Made by a program: the position numbers and the translations under genes. Below are positions 9,754-16,996 of a DNA stretch of 64,000 bases, one piece after another. Source of the DNA: Ornithinicoccus hortensis (GTDB taxonomy: Bacteria; Actinomycetota; Actinomycetes; Actinomycetales; Dermatophilaceae). The stretch lies in assembly GCF_006716185.1 (NCBI RefSeq), contig NZ_VFOP01000001.1, positions 3,348,001-3,412,000 of the forward strand. Direction: 5' to 3'. Every line of letters starts with the position of its first letter. Within the stretch, counting starts at the first letter, position 1. Below the pieces are notes generated by a model that was not told where the DNA came from, did not search any database, and saw only the letters and a list, made by a program, of their open reading frames with translations.

Positions 9754-11247
9754 TCACCGCCCGGTCGGCAGGCCCAACCGCCGGTACCGGGTCCGACGGT
9801 CGGCGAAACGCTGCTCGGGGTCCTGCGCGAGCACCTCGAACAGGGTGGCCCGGAGCACGGCTCCCATGCGGAGGCAGAACTGCTCGGGCTCCTCCGCGGC
9901 GTCCGGCAGCTCGGGCACGACGTGGTCCACCACGCCCTGCCGGAGCAGGTCGAGCGAGCGGACCTGCTGGGCCGCAGCCAGTTCCGGGGCGTGCGAGGTG
10001 TTGCCGTGCAGGATCACGCTGGCGCCCTCCGGCGGCAGGGGGGACAGCCACCCGTGCTGGGCGGCGATCACCCGGTCGGCGGGGATCAGCGCCAGTGCGC
10101 CACCACCGGTCCCCTGCCCGAGCAGTACCGAGATGGTGGGTGCCGGCAGCGAGCTGAGGTCGGCCAGGCACCGCGCGATCTCCATCGCCATCCCCCGCTC
10201 CTCGGCGTCCTGGCTGAGGGCTGCGCCCGGCGTGTCGATCACGGTGACCAGCGGCAGGTCCAACTCGGCCGCCAGCCGCATCCCGCGCCGCGCCTCCCGG
10301 AGCGCACCCGGGCCCATCGGCTGCTCGTCGGTCTGCCCCCGGCGGTCCTGTCCGAGCAGGACGCAGGGCGCCCCGCCGAAGGTGGCCAGGCACAGGATCA
10401 CCCCCGGATCCACCTCGCCGTCGCCGGTCCCGCTGAGCGGGACCACGTTCTCGGCCGCCATCCGCAGCAGCCTGCGCACACTGGGTCGCTCCGGCCGCCG
10501 GGAGAGCTGGATGGATTCCCAGGCGGGGATGTCGGGCAGGTCGTCGCGCGGGGGCACCTCGGGCACCGGGAAACCGCGGCGCGGGGCGAGGAGCACGGTG
10601 AGGGCCGCCGCGGCCAGGTCCCGCAGCCCCTCCGGCGGCACCACACCGTCGATCAGCCCGTGCGCGAAGAGGTTCTCCGAGGTCTGCACGCCGTCCGGGA
10701 AGGGCTCGCCGTGCAGCGCCTCGTACACCTTCGGGCCGAGGAAACCGACCAGCGCCCCCGGTTGGGCCACGGTGACGTGACCCAGCCCACCCCAGGAGGC
10801 GAGCACGCCACCGGTCGTGGGGTGCCGCAGGTAGACCAGGTAGGGCAGCCCCGCCGCCTTGTGGTCGTTGAGCGCCGCGGAGATCTTCACCATCTGCAGG
10901 AACGCGGTCGTGCCCTCCTGCATCCGGGTCCCGCCGGAGGCGGTCGCCGCCAGCAGTGGCAGGCCCTCGGCGGTCGCCCGCTCGACGGCCGACACCAGCC
11001 GTTCGGCCGCGGCGACCCCGATCGACCCGGCCAGGAAGGAGAAGTCGCAGGCCATGATCGCCACCCGGCGACCCTGGAGCAGCCCCTCCCCGGAGACGAC
11101 GGACTCGTCCAGGCCGGACCGCTCGGCCGCCCGGGCCAGGCTGCCGGCATACGCCTCGTCCGCGTCCACCTGGATCGGGGCCCCGTCCCAGCGGACGAAG
11201 GTGCCAGGGTCCAGCGTGGTCGTGATCAGCTCGAGGGTGGCGTTCAC
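9754..11247 (-). CDS. fused AccD-AccA type carboxyltransferase (possible decarboxylase)
   Basis: This 497-aa protein joins an AccD-like half (residues ~1-245) to an AccA-like half (~255-490), the two crotonase-fold parts of an acyl-CoA carboxyltransferase. Conserved carboxyltransferase stretches are SGGTRMQEGT and PTTGGVLASWGG in the first half and PGAALSQDAEERG and GQGTGGGAL in the second. The Zn-ribbon with CxxC motifs found at the N-terminus of AccD is absent. No biotin carboxylase or biotin carrier gene lies nearby. The GTG start overlaps the stop of the CoA-transferase gene (GTGA). It may be a carboxyltransferase using a partner encoded elsewhere, or a malonyl-CoA-type decarboxylase like the MdcD/MdcE pair. 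Confidence 0.85.
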   Translation of the reverse strand: MNATLELITTTLDPGTFVRWDGAPIQVDADEAYAGSLARAAERSGLDESVVSGEGLLQGRRVAIMACDFSFLAGSIGVAAAERLVSAVERATAEGLPLLAATASGGTRMQEGTTAFLQMVKISAALNDHKAAGLPYLVYLRHPTTGGVLASWGGLGHVTVAQPGALVGFLGPKVYEALHGEPFPDGVQTSENLFAHGLIDGVVPPEGLRDLAAAALTVLLAPRRGFPVPEVPPRDDLPDIPAWESIQLSRRPERPSVRRLLRMAAENVVPLSGTGDGEVDPGVILCLATFGGAPCVLLGQDRRGQTDEQPMGPGALREARRGMRLAAELDLPLVTVIDTPGAALSQDAEERGMAMEIARCLADLSSLPAPTISVLLGQGTGGGALALIPADRVIAAQHGWLSPLPPEGASVILHGNTSHAPELAAAQQVRSLDLLRQGVVDHVVPELPDAAEEPEQFCLRMGAVLRATLFEVLAQDPEQRFADRRTRYRRLGLPTGR

Positions 11248-12434
11248 GACTCGGCGAGCCACTGCCGGATCGACTCCCCGTCGGCGTCCAGTGCCGGGGG
11301 TGCGGAGTGGTCGCGCTTGGTGGTCTCCACCTCGGCGCCGTCCTCCACCCGGAAGGTCCGCAACGGCGGGCCGGGCAGGCTGATGGTGCCCAGCAGCGGG
11401 TGCTCCACGTCGATCAGCAGGCCCTGCGAGCGGGTCTGGTCCCACTCGTAGACCTCCTGCAGGGTGCGCACCCGACCCGCCGGCACCCCCGCCTGGGCGA
11501 GCCGGTCGAGCAGGTCCGCACCGTCCAGGTCGGCGAAGGCGTCCTCGATCACCTCGATGAGGCGGGGCCGGTTGGCGACCCGGTCCGGGTTGGTCGCCAG
11601 GCCGTCCATGGCCGGGTCCAGGTCGAAGGCGGCGCAGAACTTCTCCCACAGCGACTGGTTGGCCACGGCCACCTGGACCGCTCCGTCCCGGCAGCGGAAG
11701 AGGCCGTACGGCGCGATGGAGGGGTGGTGGTTGCCCTGGGCCGCCGGCACCTCACCGGCGACGGTCCACCGGGTGCCCTGGAAGGCATGGACCCCGACGA
11801 CGCTGGCCAGCAGCGAGGTCCGGACCACCTGGCCCTTGCCGGTGCGGGCCCGCTCGAGCAGCGCGGAGACCACGCCGTACGCGCCGTACATCCCGGCCAG
11901 CACGTCCCCGATCGGGACGCCCACCCGCTGCGGGTCGTCCGGCCCGCTCCCGGTCAGGGACATCAGGCCGGCCTCGCCCTGGGCGATCTGGTCGTAGCCC
12001 GCGCGTCCCCCCTCGGGGCCGTCGTGGCCGAAGCCGGACACGGACAGCACGACCAGGCCGGGGTTGAGCTCGGCCAGCCGGGCGGTGGAGAACCCGAGGC
12101 GGTCGAGCACGCCCGGACGGAAGTTCTCCAGCAGCACGTCCGCCCGGGTGATGAGCTCGGTCAGCACCGCCCGGTCGTCCTCCCCCTTCAGGTCCAGCGC
12201 GATGGACTCCTTGTTGCGGTTGCAGGACAGGTAATAGGTGGCGACGTCACCCTCGTCGGTCGGCATGAACGGCGGCCCCCAACCCCGCGTGTCGTCCCCC
12301 TTGCCGGGCACCTCCACCTTGATCACCCGAGCCCCCAGGTCGGCGAGCATCATCGCCGCGTGCGGGCCCGCCAGGGCACGGGTGAGGTCGACGACGAGCG
12401 TGCCGGCCAGGGGACCTGTCGAGGTCTGGTTCAT
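11244..12434 (-). CDS. CaiB/BaiF family (type III) CoA-transferase
   Basis: This 396-aa enzyme moves CoA between carboxylic acids. The family-typical start PLAGTLVVDLTRALAGPHAAMMLADLGARV is present, together with NKESIALDLK and the catalytic Asp in GYDQIAQGE (Asp148). The ATG at 12434 is chosen because TAAGGAGA lies just upstream; a longer frame exists but has no ribosome site. The start is 26 bases from the shared operator. It is translationally coupled to the carboxyltransferase, so it most likely makes the CoA ester that this enzyme carboxylates or decarboxylates. Substrate not determined. Confidence 0.93.
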   Translation of the reverse strand: MNQTSTGPLAGTLVVDLTRALAGPHAAMMLADLGARVIKVEVPGKGDDTRGWGPPFMPTDEGDVATYYLSCNRNKESIALDLKGEDDRAVLTELITRADVLLENFRPGVLDRLGFSTARLAELNPGLVVLSVSGFGHDGPEGGRAGYDQIAQGEAGLMSLTGSGPDDPQRVGVPIGDVLAGMYGAYGVVSALLERARTGKGQVVRTSLLASVVGVHAFQGTRWTVAGEVPAAQGNHHPSIAPYGLFRCRDGAVQVAVANQSLWEKFCAAFDLDPAMDGLATNPDRVANRPRLIEVIEDAFADLDGADLLDRLAQAGVPAGRVRTLQEVYEWDQTRSQGLLIDVEHPLLGTISLPGPPLRTFRVEDGAEVETTKRDHSAPPALDADGESIRQWLAES

Positions 12435-12459
12435 GCGCCATTTCTCCTTAGACGAGCGG

Positions 12460-12474
12460 ATTGGCCTAGCCAAT
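12460..12474. promoter_or_regulatory. candidate GntR operator between caiB-like gene and gntR
   Basis: The inverted repeat ATTGG-CCTAG-CCAAT sits in the 75-bp divergent intergenic region. On the minus strand a TTGACT -35 box for the CoA-transferase gene lies at 12497-12492, which would place this palindrome over its -10 region. For gntR it lies directly upstream of the -35 region. It matches the palindrome at 9649-9663. Confidence 0.7.
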
Positions 12475-12503
12475 AGGACAATCCGCCTGGAAGTCAATAT
12501 CCT
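12475..12503 (+). promoter_or_regulatory. gntR promoter, probably leaderless
   Basis: The -10 box TATCCT (12498-12503) is six bases before the ATG at 12510. A weak -35 box AGGACA (12475-12480) is 17 bases upstream of it. No Shine-Dalgarno precedes the start, so the mRNA probably begins at the start codon. Confidence 0.5.
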
Positions 12504-12509
12504 GTGCCC

Positions 12510-13253
12510 ATGATGGCCTCACCGACGGAGGAGCCGGACTCTGCCCTGTCCCGGATGCCGCGCCAGCGGCTCTACGAGCAGATCGTCCAGCAGTTGTTGC
12601 GCCACGTCGAGACCCGGGGCCTGGCTCCCGGGGACCGGCTCCCCCCGGAGCGCGACCTGGCGGCCACGCTCGGGGTCAGCCGCGCCTCGATCTCCCAGGC
12701 TCTGGTGGCCCTGGAGGTCCTCGGTGTCGTGTCGGTGCGGCACGGCGACGGCGCCATGCTGCTGGACCGGCGCAGCGAGCACCAGGTGCTCACCGCGCTG
12801 CGCAGCCACCAGGCGAGGCTCCCGGAGGTCATCGACGCCCGCGCGGCGATGGAGGGCACGCTGGCCCGGCTGGCGGCCGTTCGGCGCACGGACGCGGACC
12901 TCGCGGCGATCGACGCCGCCCTGGACAAGATGGAGGCGGACATCGACGCCGGTGCCCGCGGGGTGGACGGGGACAAGGCCTTCCACGCGGCCATCACCGC
13001 CGCCGGGCACTCCCCGCTGCTGGCCCGGCTGATGGCCGAGATCTCCGAGCTGATCCGGGAGACCCGCCTAGAGTCACTGGCCCAGCCGGGACGCCCCCGG
13101 GAGTCGCTGGCCGCCCACCGCCGGATCACCGAGGCGATCCGCGCCGGGGACGCCGACGGCGCCCGCGTGGCGATGGAGGACCACATCGCCCTGGTATCCG
13201 ACGTCGCGCTGAACCGGGAGCACGACCCCGGCCCGCACCCCGAGGAGGACTGA
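12510..13253 (+). CDS. FadR-type GntR family transcriptional regulator
   Basis: This 247-aa regulator has an N-terminal winged helix (residues ~15-85; LPPERDLAATLGVSRASISQALVALEVLGVV is the HTH core) and a C-terminal all-helical FCD ligand-binding domain (~95-225, with AAMEGTLARLAA and FHAAITAAGHSPLLARL). FCD proteins bind small carboxylic acids and usually act as repressors. It is divergent from the CoA-transferase gene, with a palindrome between that is repeated at dctP, so it is the likely regulator of the whole 6.5-12.4 kb cluster. Start could also be GTG 12504 or ATG 12513; the -10 box position favours 12510-12513. Confidence 0.93.
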   Translation: MMASPTEEPDSALSRMPRQRLYEQIVQQLLRHVETRGLAPGDRLPPERDLAATLGVSRASISQALVALEVLGVVSVRHGDGAMLLDRRSEHQVLTALRSHQARLPEVIDARAAMEGTLARLAAVRRTDADLAAIDAALDKMEADIDAGARGVDGDKAFHAAITAAGHSPLLARLMAEISELIRETRLESLAQPGRPRESLAAHRRITEAIRAGDADGARVAMEDHIALVSDVALNREHDPGPHPEED

Positions 13254-13255
13254 CC

Positions 13256-13957
13256 GTGGCCGGCTCCCACCTGGACGCGAACCTGGAGCTGCTGGCCGGC
13301 GAGACCCGTGCCCTGGTGGACACCGTCGCCGCGCTGCGCCCGGAGGACCTGGCCGCACCGACGCTGTGCCCCGGCTGGTCGAGGGCCCACGTCATCACCC
13401 ACGTCGCCCGCAACGCCGACGCCCTGGACAACCTCTTGCACTGGGCCCGGACCGGCGAGCGCCGGGACGCCTACGGCTCCGAGGAGCAACGGGCCGCGGC
13501 CATCGAGGAGGGCGCCGGACGCGGACCGTCCGAGTTGCTCGCAGACCTGACCGACAGCGCGCAGCGGTTCGCCACGCACGCGGTCGACCTGCGCGGCCCC
13601 GCCGGTCAGGCGGAGGTGCTTACCCGCACCGGCACCCCGGTCCGCGGGGACCAGGTGCCCACCATGCGGCTGCTCGAGGTGGTCGTCCACCACGTCGACC
13701 TGCTCGCCGGCTACACCTTCGCCGACAGCGACCCGGGCTTCGTGCAGCGCACCCTGCGTCGCGCCGCCCGGACGGCGGGCGCCGGCGGACTCGACCTGCG
13801 GTTGCGGACCCCCGACGGCCAGGAGCTGCCCGTGGGGGCGGGCACCGGCCCGGTGGTCACCGGCAGTCCCGCGGACCTGCTGCTGTGGCTGGTCCGCGGG
13901 CGTGCGGAACGGCTGACCCACGACATACCGCTGCCGGACCCGCCACCCTTCGCCTGA
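13256..13957 (+). CDS. mycothiol-dependent maleylpyruvate isomerase family protein
   Basis: This is a 233-aa DinB-like four-helix protein of the mycothiol-dependent maleylpyruvate isomerase family. The N-terminal PTLCPGWSRAHVITHVARNADAL and the central LLEVVVHHVDLLAGY supply the His/Glu/His metal ligands of this family. The C-terminal part is the smaller SCP2-like domain. The GTG start is two bases after the gntR stop, so it is probably co-transcribed with gntR. Family members act in gentisate breakdown or as mycothiol S-transferases; which of these applies is not clear. Confidence 0.85.
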   Translation: MAGSHLDANLELLAGETRALVDTVAALRPEDLAAPTLCPGWSRAHVITHVARNADALDNLLHWARTGERRDAYGSEEQRAAAIEEGAGRGPSELLADLTDSAQRFATHAVDLRGPAGQAEVLTRTGTPVRGDQVPTMRLLEVVVHHVDLLAGYTFADSDPGFVQRTLRRAARTAGAGGLDLRLRTPDGQELPVGAGTGPVVTGSPADLLLWLVRGRAERLTHDIPLPDPPPFA

Positions 13958-14015
13958 GCGCCCCGTCACCGCTCGTGGGGGCCACCCACCCGATGCGGAT
14001 GCAAAAATAGCCGGC

Positions 14016-15065
14016 ATGAGTCTCGCCGAACGCGCCGACCACCTCACCCCACCACTGCCGGACTGGTCGGCATACGAGCCGACCGACGCCGACATCGACG
14101 ACCTCGTGGCGTTGCTCCGCAGACACGAGAAGGAAGCCCGCGGCTGGCCTGGCGCGGACAGCGAGATGGTGGAGGCGGAGGTCGCCGGGCGGGGCGCGGA
14201 CACCCGCAACCACCTCATGGTGCGCGACCCCGAGGGCGTCGCCCGGGGCTGGGTGAGCTGCCACGACCGGGCCCGCGGCCGCGTCCTGGTCGGCGTGACC
14301 GTGGACCCGAACCTGCCCGACGACCTGGCGGACCCGGTCGCGGCATGGTGCTTCGAGCGCGCCGAGGAGCTGGCGACGGTGATCGGGGTGGACCGCGGTC
14401 TGGAGCGGACCCAGATGGACTCCGGCGCGTTCGCCGACGACGACCGGCAGCCCCGGTGGCTGACCGCGGCCGGCTTCCGGCACGTCCGCGACTGGTGGCA
14501 GATGACCCGGCCGGTGGCGCCTGAGGAGGCGACCTCCCTCCCGGAGCCCCGGGAGGGAGTCACCGTGCGTCTCGTCGCCCGCGACGGCGGCGGCCGGTTG
14601 CCGGACGAGCAGGACCTGCGCGACGTGCACATGGTGTTGGAGGCCTCGTTCGCCGACCACTTCAACTCCTACCGGGAGACCTTCGAGGAGTTCCTGCACC
14701 GGCTGCGCGCCGACCCGGGGCACCGGTGGGACCACTGGTGGCTCGCCGAGGTCGACGGTCAGCCGGCGGGGGCCCTCGTGGCGGTCGCGGTGACCGGCCG
14801 CACCACCCGGGACGGCCAGGAGCAGCCGGACGGGTCCTACGTCGAGTACATCGGGGTGCACTCGCGGGCCCGGGGCCGGGGCGTGGCCAAGTCGCTGCTC
14901 TACGCGGTGATCGCGGACGCCGCGGAGCGGGGCCGCAACCGGGTCGGGCTCGAGGTCGACGCGGACTCCCCCACCGGCGCGGACGGGCTCTACCGCTCCC
15001 TCGGCTGGGAGACCGTCTACACCACCCAGTCATGGCACCGGGATCTCGCCCTCCCGGCCGGATAG
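14016..15065 (+). CDS. GNAT family N-acetyltransferase with two GNAT folds
   Basis: This 349-aa protein looks like a tandem GNAT protein: a degenerate N-terminal fold (~15-165) and an active-looking C-terminal fold (~175-345). The acetyl-CoA-binding motif A, VHSRARGRGVAKSLL, is at about residues 287-301. The arrangement resembles mycothiol synthase MshD and similar two-domain acetyltransferases, but I cannot assign the substrate. No Shine-Dalgarno is seen; an A-rich stretch at about 14002-14007 may act as a -10 box for a leaderless mRNA. Its TAG stop is shared with the -10 box of the next gene. Confidence 0.88.
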   Translation: MSLAERADHLTPPLPDWSAYEPTDADIDDLVALLRRHEKEARGWPGADSEMVEAEVAGRGADTRNHLMVRDPEGVARGWVSCHDRARGRVLVGVTVDPNLPDDLADPVAAWCFERAEELATVIGVDRGLERTQMDSGAFADDDRQPRWLTAAGFRHVRDWWQMTRPVAPEEATSLPEPREGVTVRLVARDGGGRLPDEQDLRDVHMVLEASFADHFNSYRETFEEFLHRLRADPGHRWDHWWLAEVDGQPAGALVAVAVTGRTTRDGQEQPDGSYVEYIGVHSRARGRGVAKSLLYAVIADAAERGRNRVGLEVDADSPTGADGLYRSLGWETVYTTQSWHRDLALPAG

Positions 15066-15068
15066 TCT
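15063..15068 (+). promoter_or_regulatory. -10 box of the DUF6104 gene, built on a stop codon
   Basis: TAGTCT fits TANNNT and lies six bases before the GTG at 15075. Its first three bases are the TAG stop of the GNAT gene. This implies a leaderless mRNA. Confidence 0.6.
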
Positions 15069-15074
15069 GCCCCT

Positions 15075-15266
15075 GTGTACTTCACCGACCGGGGCATCGA
15101 GGAGCTCGCCTCACGACGGGGCGAGGAGGAGGTCAGCCTGGACTGGCTGGCCGCCCAGTTGCGCACCTTCGTGGACCTCCATCCCGAGTTCGAGACCCCG
15201 GTCGACCGGCTGGCCACCTGGCTCGCCCGGCTCGACGACGACCTCGACGACGACCTCGACGAGTGA
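15075..15266 (+). CDS. DUF6104 family small protein
   Basis: A 63-aa acidic protein beginning MYFTDRGIEELASRRGEEEV and containing WLAAQLRTFVDLHPEFETP, the recognisable DUF6104 family found throughout actinobacteria. It ends in an unusual run of Asp/Leu (LDDDLDDDLDE) encoded by a short direct repeat. The function is unknown. It has its own -10 box overlapping the preceding stop codon and no Shine-Dalgarno. Confidence 0.88.
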   Translation: MYFTDRGIEELASRRGEEEVSLDWLAAQLRTFVDLHPEFETPVDRLATWLARLDDDLDDDLDE

Positions 15267-15296
15267 ACCGCACCCGATGAACAGGAGAGAGCATTC

Positions 15297-15956
15297 GTGA
15301 CGTCCGGCACTGACGGCGCCCCCGTCGAGTTCACCCCCAGCGCCAACTTCCAGGTCGGCGACGGCCCACGCGACATCGGCCTGTGCTTCGCCGGCGACGG
15401 CTTCGTCGCCGGCTACGGCGACCCCAAGGCCCTGGGCTGGGTGAGCCGGGTGGTCGGCCGGACCCCGCTGCAGGAGGCCGACCTCAGCGCCTACAACCTG
15501 GGCGTGCGGGGCGACTCGAGCGCCGACGTGATGCACCGGTGGCGCACCGAGTGCCCGCCGCGCTGGAAGGACCGTGGGGAGCGGCGGCTCGTCGTGGGCG
15601 TCGGGTCCGAGGACGTGGCCCAGGAGATCACCACGGCCCGGTCCCGGCTCAACCTGGCCAACATCCTCGACGAGGCCACGACGACGGGGATCTCCACCTT
15701 CGTGGTGGGCCCGACCCCCCAGCTGGATGCCCAGGTCAACGCCAAGCTGGCCCAGTTGTCCGACGCGCAGGCCGACGTCTGCGCCCGCCGCGGCGTCCCC
15801 TTCGTGGACTGCTTCGCCCCGCTGCGCGAGCACGACCAGTGGCAGTCCGACCTCGCGGCCGGCGACACGGTCCACCCCGGGCAGGCCGGGTACGGGCTGA
15901 TCGCCTGGCTGGTGCTGCACGCCGGCTGGCTGCGCTGGCTGCAGCTGGCCGCCTGA
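15297..15956 (+). CDS. SGNH/GDSL hydrolase-like protein lacking the nucleophilic serine
   Basis: A 219-aa protein with the SGNH hydrolase outline: block I near residue 32, block III near 101 and block V DTVHPGQAGY near 190. In block I the GDS of the family reads GDG (AGDGFVAGYGDP), so the nucleophilic Ser is missing. The GxND block reads GSED. The Asp and His of the third and fourth catalytic positions remain. Esterase activity by the usual mechanism is therefore unlikely unless another Ser takes over. It has a good ribosome site (AGGAGAGAG) before a GTG start. It converges with pheA with only 16 bases between. Confidence 0.8.
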   Translation: MTSGTDGAPVEFTPSANFQVGDGPRDIGLCFAGDGFVAGYGDPKALGWVSRVVGRTPLQEADLSAYNLGVRGDSSADVMHRWRTECPPRWKDRGERRLVVGVGSEDVAQEITTARSRLNLANILDEATTTGISTFVVGPTPQLDAQVNAKLAQLSDAQADVCARRGVPFVDCFAPLREHDQWQSDLAAGDTVHPGQAGYGLIAWLVLHAGWLRWLQLAA

Positions 15957-15972
15957 GCGCCGCGGCGGACGC

Positions 15973-16908
15973 TCAGGCGCGGCCCTGCAGCCGGGTGACC
16001 CAGTCCTGGGCCTCCCGGTATGCCGTGGGGCCCGCCTCGTCGGCGACCGGCTGGACGACCCCGTCGGCCCGCGGGTAGGAGCCGAGGAAGCGCACCTGGG
16101 CGCAGGTCCGTTTCAGGCCCACCAGCGCCTCGGCCAGCCGGGGTTCGGCGATGTGTCCCACCGCCTCGATGGTGAAGCAGTACTTGCCGATCCCCTGCCC
16201 CGTCGGGCGCGACTCCAGCCGGAAGAGGTCGATGTCGCGGACCGCGAACTGCTCGAGCAGCTCCAGCAGCGCACCCGGCCGGTTGTCGCGGATGAAGGCC
16301 ACCATGGTGGTGGTGTCGGCCCCGGTGGGCGGTGGCGGCGGCACGTCCCCGCGGGCCAGCTCGACGAACCGGGTCACCGCGCCGCGGTGGTCGGCGATCC
16401 CGTCCTCGAGGACCACCAGCCCGTGCACCTCGGCGGCCAGCGCCGCCGAGATCGCGGCGTCGTAGACCTCCGCGCCGACCAGGGCCGCGGCGCGGGCGGT
16501 CGAGGACTCGGGGATCAGTTCGACGCCCGGGAGGTTCCGGGCGACCCACTCGCGGGTCTGCGCCATGGCGACCGGGTGGGTGGAGACCCGCCGGATATCC
16601 TCGCGGGTGGTCCCCTCCCGGACCACGAGGGCGAACTCGACGGCGATGTGCGTCTCCCGGGTGATCACCAGCGGCAGGCCGTGGATCAACTGGTCCAGGG
16701 TGGAGGACACCCCACCCTCGATGGAGTTCTCGAACGGCACCACGGCCCGGTCCACCTCCCCCGACCGCAACCCGTCGAGGGCCGCCTCGACACCCGGGGC
16801 GGCCCAGGTTTCCTCGGCGTCGGGATACAACCGGCGCAGCGCCTGCTGGGTGAAGGTCCCCGCCGGACCCAGGTAGCCGATCCGCCGCGGTGCCTGCTGC
16901 TCGCTCAC
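15973..16908 (-). CDS. pheA: prephenate dehydratase
   Basis: This 311-aa enzyme converts prephenate to phenylpyruvate in phenylalanine synthesis. The catalytic domain (residues 1-185) starts RIGYLGPAGTFTQQAL and carries the conserved Thr-Arg-Phe triplet in GAVTRFVEL near residue 183. A C-terminal ACT regulatory domain (~200-280) contains GALLELL and ESRP, the phenylalanine-binding elements. Length is normal for monofunctional actinobacterial PheA. It stands alone, not in an operon. Confidence 0.96.
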   Translation of the reverse strand: MSEQQAPRRIGYLGPAGTFTQQALRRLYPDAEETWAAPGVEAALDGLRSGEVDRAVVPFENSIEGGVSSTLDQLIHGLPLVITRETHIAVEFALVVREGTTREDIRRVSTHPVAMAQTREWVARNLPGVELIPESSTARAAALVGAEVYDAAISAALAAEVHGLVVLEDGIADHRGAVTRFVELARGDVPPPPPTGADTTTMVAFIRDNRPGALLELLEQFAVRDIDLFRLESRPTGQGIGKYCFTIEAVGHIAEPRLAEALVGLKRTCAQVRFLGSYPRADGVVQPVADEAGPTAYREAQDWVTRLQGRA

Positions 16909-16938
16909 ACGCGAACCCTAATCGGCCCGCAACTGCGG

Positions 16939-16979
16939 CGAGCCACCGAGCCGACCGTAGTGGTCGGGCCGATGGCTCG
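16939..16979 (-). terminator. terminator after the sugar transferase gene
   Basis: An 18-bp imperfect inverted repeat (16939-16956 with 16962-16979, 5-base loop). Read on the minus strand the two purine-pyrimidine differences become G-U pairs, leaving one mismatch, so the hairpin is best on that strand. Confidence 0.6.
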
Positions 16980-16996
16980 CGGCCGGGCAGGGGCGC

